From Nitrosomonas eutropha (GTDB taxonomy: Bacteria > Pseudomonadota > Gammaproteobacteria > Burkholderiales > Nitrosomonadaceae), in NCBI GenBank assembly GCA_014584635.1, contig JACTML010000194.1, forward strand, positions 1 through 15,715: a stretch of 15,715 nucleotides of DNA. Reading direction: 5' to 3'. Numbering within the stretch: position 1 is the first letter of the stretch; each line of letters begins with the position of its first letter. The notes under the pieces are model-generated. The model had not been told where the DNA came from, did not search any database, and saw only the letters and a list, made by a program, of their open reading frames with translations. The position numbers and the translations under genes were made by a program. This document shows positions 1 to 7,465 of the stretch, one piece after another.

Positions 1-1092
1 CCAGCTATGGGTATACTCGCCTCCCGCACTGAATGGCCCATATACGCTGCTGATCTCCAGGCCCAGCATCTTGATATCTTCGATATTTCCCAAGGTGCCC
101 GAATCAATCGGAAAAAGATCAGTCATATGCGAGGTTTCATGCTTGAATCTCACACCAGGAGAGGGGCTAAACAACTGGCCACTGCCGCTCGGTTTACGAT
201 AATTCCCTGCAATACCCAAGTGAATAATTCTTGTTTTCTCATTAACAGGTGCAAAAGTGATCCGTGAACTGGTTCCCCAACTTTCATCTAGGCTATTATT
301 ATTGGCATCGATTGATTCCCCAAAAAGACCAAGCTGCCAAGTCCAGCTCTTACCTATACTTGACAAATTGACACCGATAGCGCGGTCTACGACTGGTTCA
401 TTGAGCACATTCATTAACGATCTTTCCATAAACATAAGATCGTTGGAGCTTTCCTGTAGCTCTCGGCTGAAAAGCTGTTTCTGGTGGCCGACCTTGATCT
501 TTAGAAAATCTAACCCTTTATATGAGATATGCATATCCTTGACGCCGACCTTGTTATCAGCAAAGTCAACCTGGCTCTTGAAATCCCAATCATTAAAAAC
601 AGTACCTTGAAATTCTATACGCCCCCGCCGAAGTTCTGTACCGTCATTGGCTTGAATTGGAACGCCGTCTCTAAAAAAATGATCATTACTGCTGTGCGTG
701 TAATCCGTATGAATCCGGCCACCGATCTTAAATCTGAAGTTCTTATCTAATGATTCAAACTGCAAACCATTTTTATCCAACTTGACGAGCTGTCCTTCAT
801 TTGTCTCAAGGCGCTCAGCAAGTTGTGGATACTCTTCTTTTTCCTCCGTTATTGCGGTTGTATCTTCAGATGAAGATTGACTGATTCTCTTTGTTTCCAG
901 CGTGGGTGATGTGCTTGTTGGTGGAGTGCTCCGGATTTTTTCGTAGGTGCCTAATCGTTCTCGGCCCGGCCCAGGCTCTGCAAATATATGCTTGGTTTTG
1001 GTATCAACATAAAGATCAATCGCAAAAGCATCGGATGATGTACCTGCTCCTAAGGCAGCCGCTGTTGCTAATACAAGTTTTGGAAGTTTCAA
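1..1092 (-). CDS. Phosphate-selective porin O/P family protein (3' end beyond window)
   Basis: Reading the minus strand from 1092 to 1 gives 364 codons without a stop, so the C-terminal part lies beyond the left edge. The product starts with a signal peptide (KLPK basic start, Ala/Leu-rich core, AFA cleavage site near residue 24). An acidic, Ser/Thr/Glu-rich stretch follows, then beta-strand-like sequence typical of the OprO/OprP family: FKIGGRIHTDY, ELRRGRIEFQGT, DWDFKSQVDFAD, SSNDLMFMER and a following DRAIGV. Members are outer-membrane trimers that pass phosphate or polyphosphate. No ATG, GTG or CTG fits the signal peptide; the best start is TTG at 1092, with GGGA about 8 nt upstream and an in-frame TGA shortly before it. 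The Pho boxes just upstream agree with a phosphate role. Family call is strong; substrate and the TTG start are inferences. Confidence 0.85.
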   Translation of the reverse strand, partial: MKLPKLVLATAAALGAGTSSDAFAIDLYVDTKTKHIFAEPGPGRERLGTYEKIRSTPPTSTSPTLETKRISQSSSEDTTAITEEKEEYPQLAERLETNEGQLVKLDKNGLQFESLDKNFRFKIGGRIHTDYTHSSNDHFFRDGVPIQANDGTELRRGRIEFQGTVFNDWDFKSQVDFADNKVGVKDMHISYKGLDFLKIKVGHQKQLFSRELQESSNDLMFMERSLMNVLNEPVVDRAIGVNLSSIGKSWTWQLGLFGESIDANNNSLDESWGTSSRITFAPVNEKTRIIHLGIAGNYRKPSGSGQLFSPSPGVRFKHETSHMTDLFPIDSGTLGNIEDIKMLGLEISSVYGPFSAGGEYTHSW

Positions 1093-1150
1093 AGCTATGG
1101 TCCCGATTGTAGTGTTTGTTGGTCAAATCTTATTTAGTCAAACCAGGGGA

Positions 1151-1206
1151 AAGATACAAGAGAAAAATGACTGTTTGATGACAGTTTTATTACCGTTTTA
1201 TGACAA
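1151..1206 (-). promoter_or_regulatory. PhoB-dependent promoter: four tandem Pho half-sites plus -10
   Basis: Read on the minus strand, 1206-1163 holds four consecutive 11-bp units: TTGTCATAAAA, CGGTAATAAAA, CTGTCATCAAA and CAGTCATTTTT. Against the PhoB half-site CTGTCAT they match 6, 5, 7 and 6 of 7 bases, each followed by four A/T-rich bases, which is the standard Pho box layout. Exactly 10 bp after the last heptamer is TATCTT (1156-1151), four of six matches to the -10 consensus, and no -35 is needed at PhoB promoters. Transcription should start near 1144, giving a leader of about 50 nt before the porin start. Activation by phosphorylated PhoB under phosphate limitation is inferred. Confidence 0.85.
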
Positions 1207-1263
1207 AATTTTTCTGTTTTTTGTCCGTTGTTCTATCAGGCTTGTCTGAGACATGGTGCATGT

Positions 1264-1279
1264 GGTGAGAAATCTCACC
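1264..1279. repeat. Perfect inverted repeat GGTGAGA-AA-TCTCACC
   Basis: Two perfect 7-base arms are separated by two bases, so the site reads as a compact dyad more like a dimeric-regulator operator than a terminator. No T-run follows on either strand. It lies about 60 bp upstream of the Pho boxes of the porin and about 360 bp upstream of the FmdE-like gene. No known regulator consensus is assigned. Confidence 0.45.
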
Positions 1280-1432
1280 GCATTGAAAATCTCGAGCACA
1301 ATGTTGTATTTACCGCTCAAGCAAACCTACCGTTTTGCTGTGCTGGTGGCACTCTTTGCAAGAGTATGAAGAAGTGTTATTGCAGGTATCACCGGACGTG
1401 AGGCATGTTACAGCGTGTGTTCTTGCGTTTTT

Positions 1433-1444
1433 AGCGTATACGCT
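1433..1444. repeat. 12-bp perfect palindrome AGCGTATACGCT
   Basis: A perfect 12-base palindrome flanked by T-rich sequence on the left (TTTTT in the plus strand) and TTTATTT on the right. It could be a protein-binding site or a weak terminator-like element, but with no loop bases the stem would be only about 4 bp. It lies about 200 bp upstream of the FmdE-like gene. Confidence 0.35.
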
Positions 1445-1641
1445 TTATTTGCACGTCGAGTTGCGCTAGAGAGATGTTTAATATCCATTGAAGAACATAT
1501 TCCTGCCTTAAAATCGGGCAGCATTCCCTGACTCCGGGTTTTATTGGCGGATGGGTAAAATACATGAATTTGGCGTGCAGTTGATGACATTCGGTAGAAT
1601 GTTTCCTGATTTTTACAGTTTGCATAGGGGGAGATTTCGCA

Positions 1642-2280
1642 ATGAGTACACAAACACCTGATCAGAATTTTCCTGATTTTTTTGAGGGCGCACCTGCCGT
1701 TACAGTGCGGGATCCGCTGGCACAATTTCTTGGTGCAGCGCGCGATGGCGTCATGGAATATCGTTACGCTGATGCAGTACGCCTGGCGGGGCATTCCTGC
1801 CCGACAGTAGCCGGTACCTGGCTGATGACGCTGTGCGGTTTACGTGCGCTGTATGGCGATGCACTGCCGGTACGGGGTGAGATTGAGGTTTATATGGCAG
1901 ATGCCCGGGATGCCGGGACTACGGGTGTCATGGCGACAGTGGTGCAACTTGTTACTGGTGCAGCGCCGGAAACAGGGTTTCATGGCATTGCCGGCCGCTT
2001 TGGGCGTAATGACCTGCTGCATTTTGATCAGCCGATGCAGGGGACGATTGGTTTGCGCCGCAAGGATACCGGCGCGGCGGTGCAGGTGGAGCTTGATGCC
2101 TCGGTAGTGCCCTGGCCGGATGAAATGCGTATGCTGCTGCCCAAGGCGGCCAGTGGAAAGGCTGATGCGGCTGAGTTGCAGCGTTTTGGTGAGTTGTGGC
2201 AGGAACGGGTACGCAAGATGCTGATTGATCATGCGGATGATGCCAATCTGGTGCAGGTCAGTGACTGGGCGATAAATTGA
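1642..2280 (+). CDS. FmdE-domain protein of unknown function
   Basis: The 212-residue product resembles the FmdE domain family (named after a gene in molybdenum formylmethanofuran dehydrogenase operons of methanogens). The key segment is AGHSCPTVAGTWLM at residues 49-62, with His51 and Cys53 as the family's likely metal-binding residues, followed by ALYGDALPVRGEIEV (69-83), a TGA segment near 105 and FHGIAGRFGR (113-122). The Arg-rich, charged C-terminus beyond 155 is less conserved in my memory. There is no signal peptide or membrane segment, so it should be cytoplasmic. The ATG has a very strong Shine-Dalgarno sequence (AGGGGGAG, 8 nt upstream). It is followed 27 nt later by a cupin gene, probably in one transcript. 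The bacterial members have no settled function, and formylmethanofuran chemistry should not be inferred from the name. Confidence 0.75.
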   Translation: MSTQTPDQNFPDFFEGAPAVTVRDPLAQFLGAARDGVMEYRYADAVRLAGHSCPTVAGTWLMTLCGLRALYGDALPVRGEIEVYMADARDAGTTGVMATVVQLVTGAAPETGFHGIAGRFGRNDLLHFDQPMQGTIGLRRKDTGAAVQVELDASVVPWPDEMRMLLPKAASGKADAAELQRFGELWQERVRKMLIDHADDANLVQVSDWAIN

Positions 2281-2307
2281 CAGATTACGAATGATTTCCG
2301 GATTCAA

Positions 2308-2643
2308 ATGAATCGTTACGAATTATCAGAGCTGATTGCCCGGCAGAAAGAATCGGGAGAAGCCTATCTGGAGTTTCTGCGTGTACCGTCGTTGAGTATG
2401 GGTATGTATACGCTGCCTGCCGGAGCGGTAGATGAGCAAACGCCGCATACTGAGGATGAGGTTTATCTGGTGGTGCATGGCAAGGCGGATATGCTAGTGG
2501 GCAGCGATCGCCAGCAAGTTGCAGCAGGCAGTATTGTTTTTGTGGCCGCCAACGTTGAACACTGTTTCTATAACATTACGGAGGAACTGACGGTGCTGGT
2601 ATTTTTTGCGCCGGCGGAATACAGCAAGCAGGAAGCTGAATGA
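2308..2643 (+). CDS. Small single-domain cupin protein
   Basis: A 111-residue protein consisting of one cupin barrel. Motif 1 is PAGAVDEQTPHTEDEVYLVVHG (residues 37-58, key residues His47 and Glu51) and motif 2 is GSIVFVAANVEHCFYN (74-89, key residue His85). The first His of the usual HxH pair is replaced by Thr45, leaving a three-ligand His/Glu/His set that could still hold a divalent metal. Motif 2 also lacks the usual Pro-x-Gly. The protein has no signal peptide. Small cupins of this size act as sugar-binding, dioxygenase-like or sensor proteins, so no reaction can be assigned. The gene lies 27 nt after the FmdE-like gene and has no good Shine-Dalgarno sequence, consistent with co-transcription and dependence on upstream translation. 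Confidence 0.8.
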   Translation: MNRYELSELIARQKESGEAYLEFLRVPSLSMGMYTLPAGAVDEQTPHTEDEVYLVVHGKADMLVGSDRQQVAAGSIVFVAANVEHCFYNITEELTVLVFFAPAEYSKQEAE

Positions 2644-2666
2644 CGGTTACAGAATCTCCGTTCTTT

Positions 2667-2690
2667 TCCGCACGGTTGGAAGGGTGCGGA
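2667..2690. terminator. Hairpin between the converging cupin and dcd genes
   Basis: TCCGCAC (2667-2673) and GTGCGGA (2684-2690) form a 7-bp GC-rich stem with a 10-nt loop, in the gap between the end of the cupin gene (+) and the end of dcd (-). A short T-run lies just before it on the plus strand, giving AAAAG after the stem on the minus strand, so there is no classic U-tract in either direction. A second weak stem, CAGTAT/ATACTG, lies near 2697-2717. It may slow or end transcription from both sides, but it is not a textbook intrinsic terminator. Confidence 0.4.
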
Positions 2691-2739
2691 GCCAGCAGTA
2701 TCTTCCCGGAATACTGTACAAGTCGGTGATTCCCTATAT

Positions 2740-3306
2740 CTATATCTTGGGCAGCGTGACGCCTTGCTGAAACTGGTATTTCCCCTTGCGATCCTTGTAG
2801 GATGTTTCACACACTTCATCCGATTCGAAAAAGATAACCTGGGCGACCCCTTCGTTGGCGTAAATCTTGGCGGGCAGGGGCGTGGTGTTGGAAAATTCCA
2901 GGGTGACGTAGCCTTCCCATTCCGGTTCAAACGGGGTGACATTGACGATGATACCGCAACGGGCGTAGGTGGATTTTCCCAGACAGATTGTCAGTACGTT
3001 GCGCGGAATACGGAAGTATTCAACGGTGCGCGCCAGGGCAAAAGAGTTGGGCGGGATAATGCAGACGCTGCTTTTTACATCAACAAACGAGTTTGAATCA
3101 AAATGTTTCGGGTCAACAATGGTTGAATTCAGGTTGGTGAACAGCTTGAATTCGTCAGAGCAGCGAATATCGTAACCGTAGCTGGAAGTGCCGTAGGATA
3201 CGATGCTTTCGCCGTTTCTTTCCTTGATCTGGTTGGGTTCAAATGGCTCAATCATGCCGTGTTCGGCGGCCATTCTGCGGATCCATTTATCTGATTTGAT
3301 CGACAT
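2740..3306 (-). CDS. dcd: dCTP deaminase
   Basis: The 188-residue product matches the full length of bacterial Dcd, which deaminates dCTP to dUTP and so feeds dTMP synthesis. Recognisable blocks are [13 protein letters not shown] at the start, [12 protein letters not shown] (38-49), the nucleotide-binding GKSTYARCG (110-118) and [11 protein letters not shown] (130-140) with the expected catalytic Glu137, then the family's C-terminal segment ending GVTLPKI. Members form homotrimers with active sites between subunits. It starts 8 nt after the apbC stop codon; its AAGG ribosome-binding site overlaps that stop, so the two genes are almost certainly one operon and translationally linked. No truncation or missing catalytic residue is seen. 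Confidence 0.97.
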   Translation of the reverse strand: MSIKSDKWIRRMAAEHGMIEPFEPNQIKERNGESIVSYGTSSYGYDIRCSDEFKLFTNLNSTIVDPKHFDSNSFVDVKSSVCIIPPNSFALARTVEYFRIPRNVLTICLGKSTYARCGIIVNVTPFEPEWEGYVTLEFSNTTPLPAKIYANEGVAQVIFFESDEVCETSYKDRKGKYQFQQGVTLPKI

Positions 3307-3314
3307 GCGCGGCC

Positions 3315-4400
3315 TTAATCGTCTTCCATAATGATTTGGGTGAACACATCGGTGTAGTCGCGTGCCATGTCTGCGATTTTGGCAGCGGTTCGCCGTGCAA
3401 TCGCGCGGTAAATCGCGGCGATCTGTCCATCCGGTTCGGCAACTACGCTGGGTTTGCCGGCATCGGTATGTTCACGGATACGGATATCCAGTGGCAGGGC
3501 GCCCAGCAGTTCGACGTTGTAGTCCTGGCTCATTCTTTCACCGCCGCCGGTTCCGAAAATCGGTTCGGTATGGCCGCATTGCGAGCAGGTATGCAGGCTC
3601 ATGTTTTCCACGATGCCCAAGATGGGAATGCCAACTTTCTCGAACATCTTCAAGCCCTTGCGGGCGTCAAGCAGGGCGATGTCCTGCGGAGTGGTAACAA
3701 TAATTGCGCCGGTAACCGGTATTTTCTGCGCCAGTGTCAGCTGAATATCTCCGGTGCCTGGCGGCAGGTCAATGACCAGATAATCCACATCGTGCCAGAG
3801 CGTATCATTGAGCAGTTGCTGCAGGGCTTGTGTGACCATCGGTCCGCGCCAGACCATTGGAGATTCCACATCGATGAGAAGTCCGATTGACATCATCTGG
3901 ACGCCATAAGCCATCTTGGGCTCAATGGTTTTGCCATCCGGTGAGTGCGGCTGACCGCTGACACCCAGCATTTGCGGTTGTGATGGTCCGTAGATGTCTG
4001 CATCCAGCAGTCCCACGGTTGCGCCTTCAACGGCGAGCGCCAGTGCCAGGTTGGCTGCGGTTGAGGATTTACCGACACCGCCTTTGCCCGAAGCCACGGC
4101 GATGACGTTTTTGACCCCAGGCAGGAGTTTGAGCTTGCGTTGCGCGCTGTGGGCGATGATGTTGCTGGTGACGCTGACTGTCACTGATCCGATTTCGGGC
4201 AGGGTGCGCAGAGCCTGTTCAATTTGCTGACGAACGGTTGCCTGTATGCTTTTGGCCGGATACCCCAGTTCAATCGCTACGGTTACATTGTTCTGGTCGA
4301 TCTGTATGCTGCTGACAGCTTTATCAGCGAGATAATCCTTGCCGGTCGTGGGATCAATGGTTTGTCCCAGCACCGTTTCAATTTGTTGTTGTGTGATCAT
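3315..4400 (-). CDS. apbC: Iron-sulfur cluster carrier protein ApbC (Mrp/NBP35 family ATPase)
   Basis: The 361-residue product has an N-terminal MIP18/DUF59 domain (about residues 3-80) joined to a Mrp-type P-loop ATPase. The ATPase shows the deviant Walker [10 protein letters not shown] (105-113), [10 protein letters not shown] (133-142), DLPPGTGD (211-218) and the metal-binding CSQC pair (Cys272, Cys275) that bridges an Fe-S cluster between two subunits. Family members bind and pass on [4Fe-4S] clusters in an ATP-dependent way in the cytoplasm. The start at 4400 gives an intact MIP18 domain, although the Shine-Dalgarno sequence is weak. The gene is divergent from metG with a 103-bp spacer and co-directional with dcd, an arrangement common in proteobacteria. 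Symbol mrp is equally used. Confidence 0.96.
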   Translation of the reverse strand: MITQQQIETVLGQTIDPTTGKDYLADKAVSSIQIDQNNVTVAIELGYPAKSIQATVRQQIEQALRTLPEIGSVTVSVTSNIIAHSAQRKLKLLPGVKNVIAVASGKGGVGKSSTAANLALALAVEGATVGLLDADIYGPSQPQMLGVSGQPHSPDGKTIEPKMAYGVQMMSIGLLIDVESPMVWRGPMVTQALQQLLNDTLWHDVDYLVIDLPPGTGDIQLTLAQKIPVTGAIIVTTPQDIALLDARKGLKMFEKVGIPILGIVENMSLHTCSQCGHTEPIFGTGGGERMSQDYNVELLGALPLDIRIREHTDAGKPSVVAEPDGQIAAIYRAIARRTAAKIADMARDYTDVFTQIIMEDD

Positions 4401-4457
4401 TGAGAGTATTTTTCAGCTGCAAAAGTATTGATGTTAGCAAATATCGCGCCACTGGTT

Positions 4458-4466
4458 TGCTACAAT
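4458..4466 (+). promoter_or_regulatory. Probable extended -10 promoter element for metG
   Basis: TGC directly followed by TACAAT (4461-4466) forms an extended -10 element, five of six matches in the hexamer, in the 103-bp gap between divergent apbC and metG. No good -35 is present 16-18 bp upstream, as is usual for extended -10 promoters. Transcription would start near 4473, leaving a leader of about 30 nt before the metG ATG. A second AT-rich hexamer, TATTAT at 4474-4479, also lacks a -35. Confidence 0.45.
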
Positions 4467-4503
4467 CCTTTTCTATTATCTTATTCAAGTAAATGAGTAA
4501 CTG

Positions 4504-6612
4504 ATGACTGCACGCAATATTCTAGTAACTTCCGCACTGCCTTACGCCAATGGCAGCATCCATCTGGGACATCTGGTTGAGTATATTCAGACAGATATCT
4601 GGGTGCGTTTCCAGAAAATGCAGGGGCATACTGTCTACTATGTCTGTGCTGATGATACGCATGGCACGCCGATTATGCTGCGTGCCGAGAAGGAAGGGGT
4701 TTCTCCGGAGGAGCTGATTGCGCGTGTTCACGGCGAGCATTTGCGTGATTTTACCGGTTTCCATATCGCTTTTGATCAGTATTACAGCACGCATTCTGAT
4801 GAGACACGTTATTACGCCGAGGATATTTATCTGAAACTGGAGGCGGCAGGATTAGTTGCAGTCCGCTCGATAGAACAGCTTTATGATCCGGTCAAAAACC
4901 TGTTTCTGCCGGATCGTTTTGTTAAAGGAGAATGCCCAAAATGCGGTGCGGCGGATCAATACGGAGATTCCTGTGAAGTATGTGGCGCGGCGTATACCCC
5001 GACTGAACTGAAGAATCCGTATTCTGCTGTTTCCGGTGCGCCGCCTGTCAGAAAAGCTTCAGATCATTTCTTTTTTAAATTATCTGATCCGCGCTGCAGC
5101 GAATTTCTGCGTACCTGGACGCGCACAGGGAATCATCTGCAGGCCGAGGCTGCCAATAAAATGGATGAATGGCTGGGTGAGGCGGGTGAAAACAAGTTAT
5201 CGGACTGGGATATTTCACGCGATGCACCTTATTTCGGCTTTGAAATTCCCGGTGAGAGTGGCAAGTATTTCTACGTCTGGCTGGATGCACCCATTGGTTA
5301 TATGGGCAGCTTCAGGAAGCTTTGCAGCGAACGGGGAATTGATTTTGACCGCTACTGGAAAAAAGGCTCTGATACGGAGCTTTATCATTTTATTGGCAAG
5401 GATATTCTTTATTTTCATGCCCTGTTCTGGCCGGCCATGCTGGAGAATGCGGGTTACCGTACGCCCACGCAGATTTTTGCCCATGGTTTTCTGACCGTGA
5501 ATGGTGAAAAGATGAGTAAGTCGCGCGGTACCTTCATTACGGCGGAAAGTTATTTGCAACAGGGGCTGAATCCGGAATGGCTGCGTTATTACTATGCCGC
5601 CAAGCTCAATGGCAGCATGGAAGATATCGACCTTAATCTGGAAGATTTTGTTGCGCGTGTTAATGCAGATCTGATCGGTAAATACATTAATATTGCCAGC
5701 CGCTGCGCCGGGTTTATCAGTAAACGGTTTGGCGGCAGGCTGGTGGAAGGTGAAGATTATCAGCTGTTGCAGCAGCTGGTGGATGAGCATTTTTCCGACT
5801 GGCAACCAGGTGTCATCGAAGCGGCATACGAGGCGCGTGATTTTGCTGCTGCCATACGCCATATCATGAGGCGCACCGATGCAGTCAACGAGCTGATTCA
5901 TACACTGGCGCCTTGGGAAATTGCCAAGGACGAAACGCGCAGGCGAGAGCTGCATCGCGCCTGCAGTCTGGGCATCCAGATGTTCTATCTGCTTTCCTGT
6001 TATTTAAAACCGGTTTTGCCTCGGACTGCTGAACGTATTGAGCATTTTATTAACTGGGCATCATTAAGCTGGCCCGGACAACAAGCCGGACAACCCTTGT
6101 CCACTTTGCTGCTGCCCCCCGGACATGTTATTAACGCTTATCAACATCTGATGACGCGTATCGATCCCGAACAAATAACCGCTTTAACTGAGGCTAATCG
6201 ACAAACCATGACAACCAGTAATGACTCCCATTCACAAGTGCGGCACGGCGAAGCGCAGCAGCGTACATTTGCGCCAATTGCCGAGACGATCTCAATTGAT
6301 GATTTCAGCAAGATTGATTTGCGCATTGCGCGTATTGTTGACGCACAGCATGTTCCTGGTGCGGATAAATTGCTGCAACTGACGCTGGATATTGGTTCCG
6401 AGCAGCGTAATGTATTTGCCGGGATTAAATCTGCTTATGATCCGGAACAGCTCAAGGGGCGTTTAACAGTAATGGTTGCCAACCTTGCTCCGCGTAAAAT
6501 GAAATTTGGACTTTCCGAAGGGATGGTGCTGGCCGCCAGTGGCGAAAATGGAGGAGGATTGTATATTCTCGCGCCGGATAGCGGTGCGCAGCCGGGCATG
6601 CGAGTGAAATAG
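4504..6612 (+). CDS. metG: Methionine-tRNA ligase with C-terminal tRNA-binding domain
   Basis: The 702-residue class I synthetase charges tRNA-Met with methionine, including the initiator. Seen in order: the HIGH-type motif HLGH (residues 20-23) in the Rossmann fold, a single zinc knuckle of four cysteines (Cys144, 147, 157, 160) in the connective peptide, the KMSKS loop (336-340), an alpha-helical anticodon-binding region with LAPWEIAKD, then a polar low-similarity linker (about 540-597). A C-terminal EMAP-II/OB-fold tRNA-binding domain follows from [13 protein letters not shown] (599 onward) to the end. This domain promotes dimerisation and tRNA capture. The length is in the normal range for the long MetG type (E. 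coli 677). It is divergent from apbC and no rho-independent terminator is visible in the 106 bp before the converging alkB. Confidence 0.98.
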   Translation: MTARNILVTSALPYANGSIHLGHLVEYIQTDIWVRFQKMQGHTVYYVCADDTHGTPIMLRAEKEGVSPEELIARVHGEHLRDFTGFHIAFDQYYSTHSDETRYYAEDIYLKLEAAGLVAVRSIEQLYDPVKNLFLPDRFVKGECPKCGAADQYGDSCEVCGAAYTPTELKNPYSAVSGAPPVRKASDHFFFKLSDPRCSEFLRTWTRTGNHLQAEAANKMDEWLGEAGENKLSDWDISRDAPYFGFEIPGESGKYFYVWLDAPIGYMGSFRKLCSERGIDFDRYWKKGSDTELYHFIGKDILYFHALFWPAMLENAGYRTPTQIFAHGFLTVNGEKMSKSRGTFITAESYLQQGLNPEWLRYYYAAKLNGSMEDIDLNLEDFVARVNADLIGKYINIASRCAGFISKRFGGRLVEGEDYQLLQQLVDEHFSDWQPGVIEAAYEARDFAAAIRHIMRRTDAVNELIHTLAPWEIAKDETRRRELHRACSLGIQMFYLLSCYLKPVLPRTAERIEHFINWASLSWPGQQAGQPLSTLLLPPGHVINAYQHLMTRIDPEQITALTEANRQTMTTSNDSHSQVRHGEAQQRTFAPIAETISIDDFSKIDLRIARIVDAQHVPGADKLLQLTLDIGSEQRNVFAGIKSAYDPEQLKGRLTVMVANLAPRKMKFGLSEGMVLAASGENGGGLYILAPDSGAQPGMRVK

Positions 6613-6718
6613 ATGTAGTTGAAAAGTATGCGACACGATCTGCGGGAGTGGGCGTGTTTTTGCGCCTGTTCAGGTTTAACGTCGCAATGTGTTTTTCAGG
6701 AAGAGTTTGAACGGGTTC

Positions 6719-7378
6719 TCAGCCAGCCTTGCGGAAAGTGAAGTTGATGCGCTGATTTCCCAGCAACGGGTGTGGGTCTCCCTTGATGGGTTGAACACCG
6801 TGATAACGTAAACGATCCTTGCCTCCCCAGACAGCGACATCACCATGATACAGCGGTACTTTTGTTGTTTTGTCTGTACGTTCGTGACCACCAAACAAGA
6901 AAATAGCGGCCATCCCCAGCGATACGGAAACAATCGGCGCGGAAAAATCACGTTCGTTTTTATCCTGATGCAGGGATAACCGGGAGCCAGGCAAATAGCG
7001 GTTGATCAGACAGGCGTCCGGTTTGAAGTTTGCAAATCCGGCGGTTGCAGCCGCTGCATGTGCCAGCTGACTGAAGTGTGACGGCATGAGTGGCCACGGC
7101 TGACCGTTGACAGGATTGGTTTTACTGTAACGATAGCCATGTTGATCGCTTACCCAACCCAGTTCGCCACAATTGATCAGAGCGATTGACATGGTAAAAC
7201 CACCGGGTGTGGTCATGTGACGGAACGGAGTTTGAGTTTTGATGTGTGTGATAGCGGCCAGTAATGCGCTTGCATGTTGCAGAGCGAAGCCACGCAATAC
7301 ACATGCATCTGCCCCTATCCGTTCGTATTTATCTGCTGCTGGTGTATCAGAAAGATCGAAAAGCGTTGTCTGGTGCAT
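6719..7378 (-). CDS. alkB: DNA oxidative demethylase AlkB
   Basis: The 219-residue product is a full-length AlkB, an Fe(II)/2-oxoglutarate dioxygenase that removes methyl groups from N1-methyladenine and N3-methylcytosine in DNA. The iron triad is His137 and Asp139 in LHQDKNERD and His193 in RYHGVQP. The 2-oxoglutarate signature RINFTFR (Arg210 to Arg216) closes the protein; all these positions are offset by six from E. coli AlkB (131/133/187/204/210). The substrate-side PGGFTMS segment near residue 58 is also present. In enterobacteria alkB sits with ada, but here no ada is visible and the gene follows mrcA by 87 bp in the same direction, so a shared transcript or a separate weak promoter are both possible. 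No clear Shine-Dalgarno sequence precedes the ATG. Confidence 0.95.
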   Translation of the reverse strand: MHQTTLFDLSDTPAADKYERIGADACVLRGFALQHASALLAAITHIKTQTPFRHMTTPGGFTMSIALINCGELGWVSDQHGYRYSKTNPVNGQPWPLMPSHFSQLAHAAAATAGFANFKPDACLINRYLPGSRLSLHQDKNERDFSAPIVSVSLGMAAIFLFGGHERTDKTTKVPLYHGDVAVWGGKDRLRYHGVQPIKGDPHPLLGNQRINFTFRKAG

Positions 7379-7390
7379 TTCGGTAGGCAG

Positions 7391-7406
7391 GACTGAGTTT
7401 TCAGTC
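7391..7406. repeat. Inverted repeat upstream of alkB
   Basis: GACTGA and TCAGTC form a perfect 6-bp dyad with a 4-base centre, located 13-28 bp before the alkB start codon in the mrcA-alkB gap. It could form a small leader hairpin or be a protein-binding site. No U-run follows on the minus strand, so it is unlikely to end mrcA transcription. Confidence 0.35.
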
Positions 7407-7465
7407 GGATAAAGCTAAAATCACCTGCGTCCAAATAAAATATTGTCGGTCATTATCACAGCTTC

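Larger units (their letters stand above)
1207..1641. other. Gene-free region between the Pho promoter and the FmdE-like gene
   Basis: No convincing gene is seen on either strand in these 435 bases. Plus-strand reading frames are short, such as a 22-codon ATG frame from about 1301 with no relatives I recognise. Minus-strand frames here run into the start of the FmdE-like gene and look random. The region holds two palindromes, listed separately, and at its right end a strong Shine-Dalgarno sequence (AGGGGGAG, 1626-1633). The promoter of the FmdE-like gene must lie here, but no good -35/-10 pair stands out; TAGAAT at 1595-1600 is only a weak candidate. Confidence 0.6.

Noticed and set aside
7..1112. 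Four plus-strand open frames in the first kilobase
   Set aside because: They lie antisense to the porin reading frame, which is continuous and has clear family motifs and a signal peptide.
1408..1794. Minus-strand open frames of 128 and 64 codons across the gene-free gap and the start of the FmdE-like gene
   Set aside because: No recognisable protein features, no ribosome binding site, and overlap with a well-supported gene start on the other strand.
5215..5955. 246-codon minus-strand open frame
   Set aside because: It is fully antisense to metG, whose domains and catalytic motifs run through the same bases.
6613..6718. Possible terminator between converging metG and alkB (GGCG-tgtttttg-CGCC)
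   Set aside because: The stem is only 4 bp and no T-run follows, so it is too weak to call.
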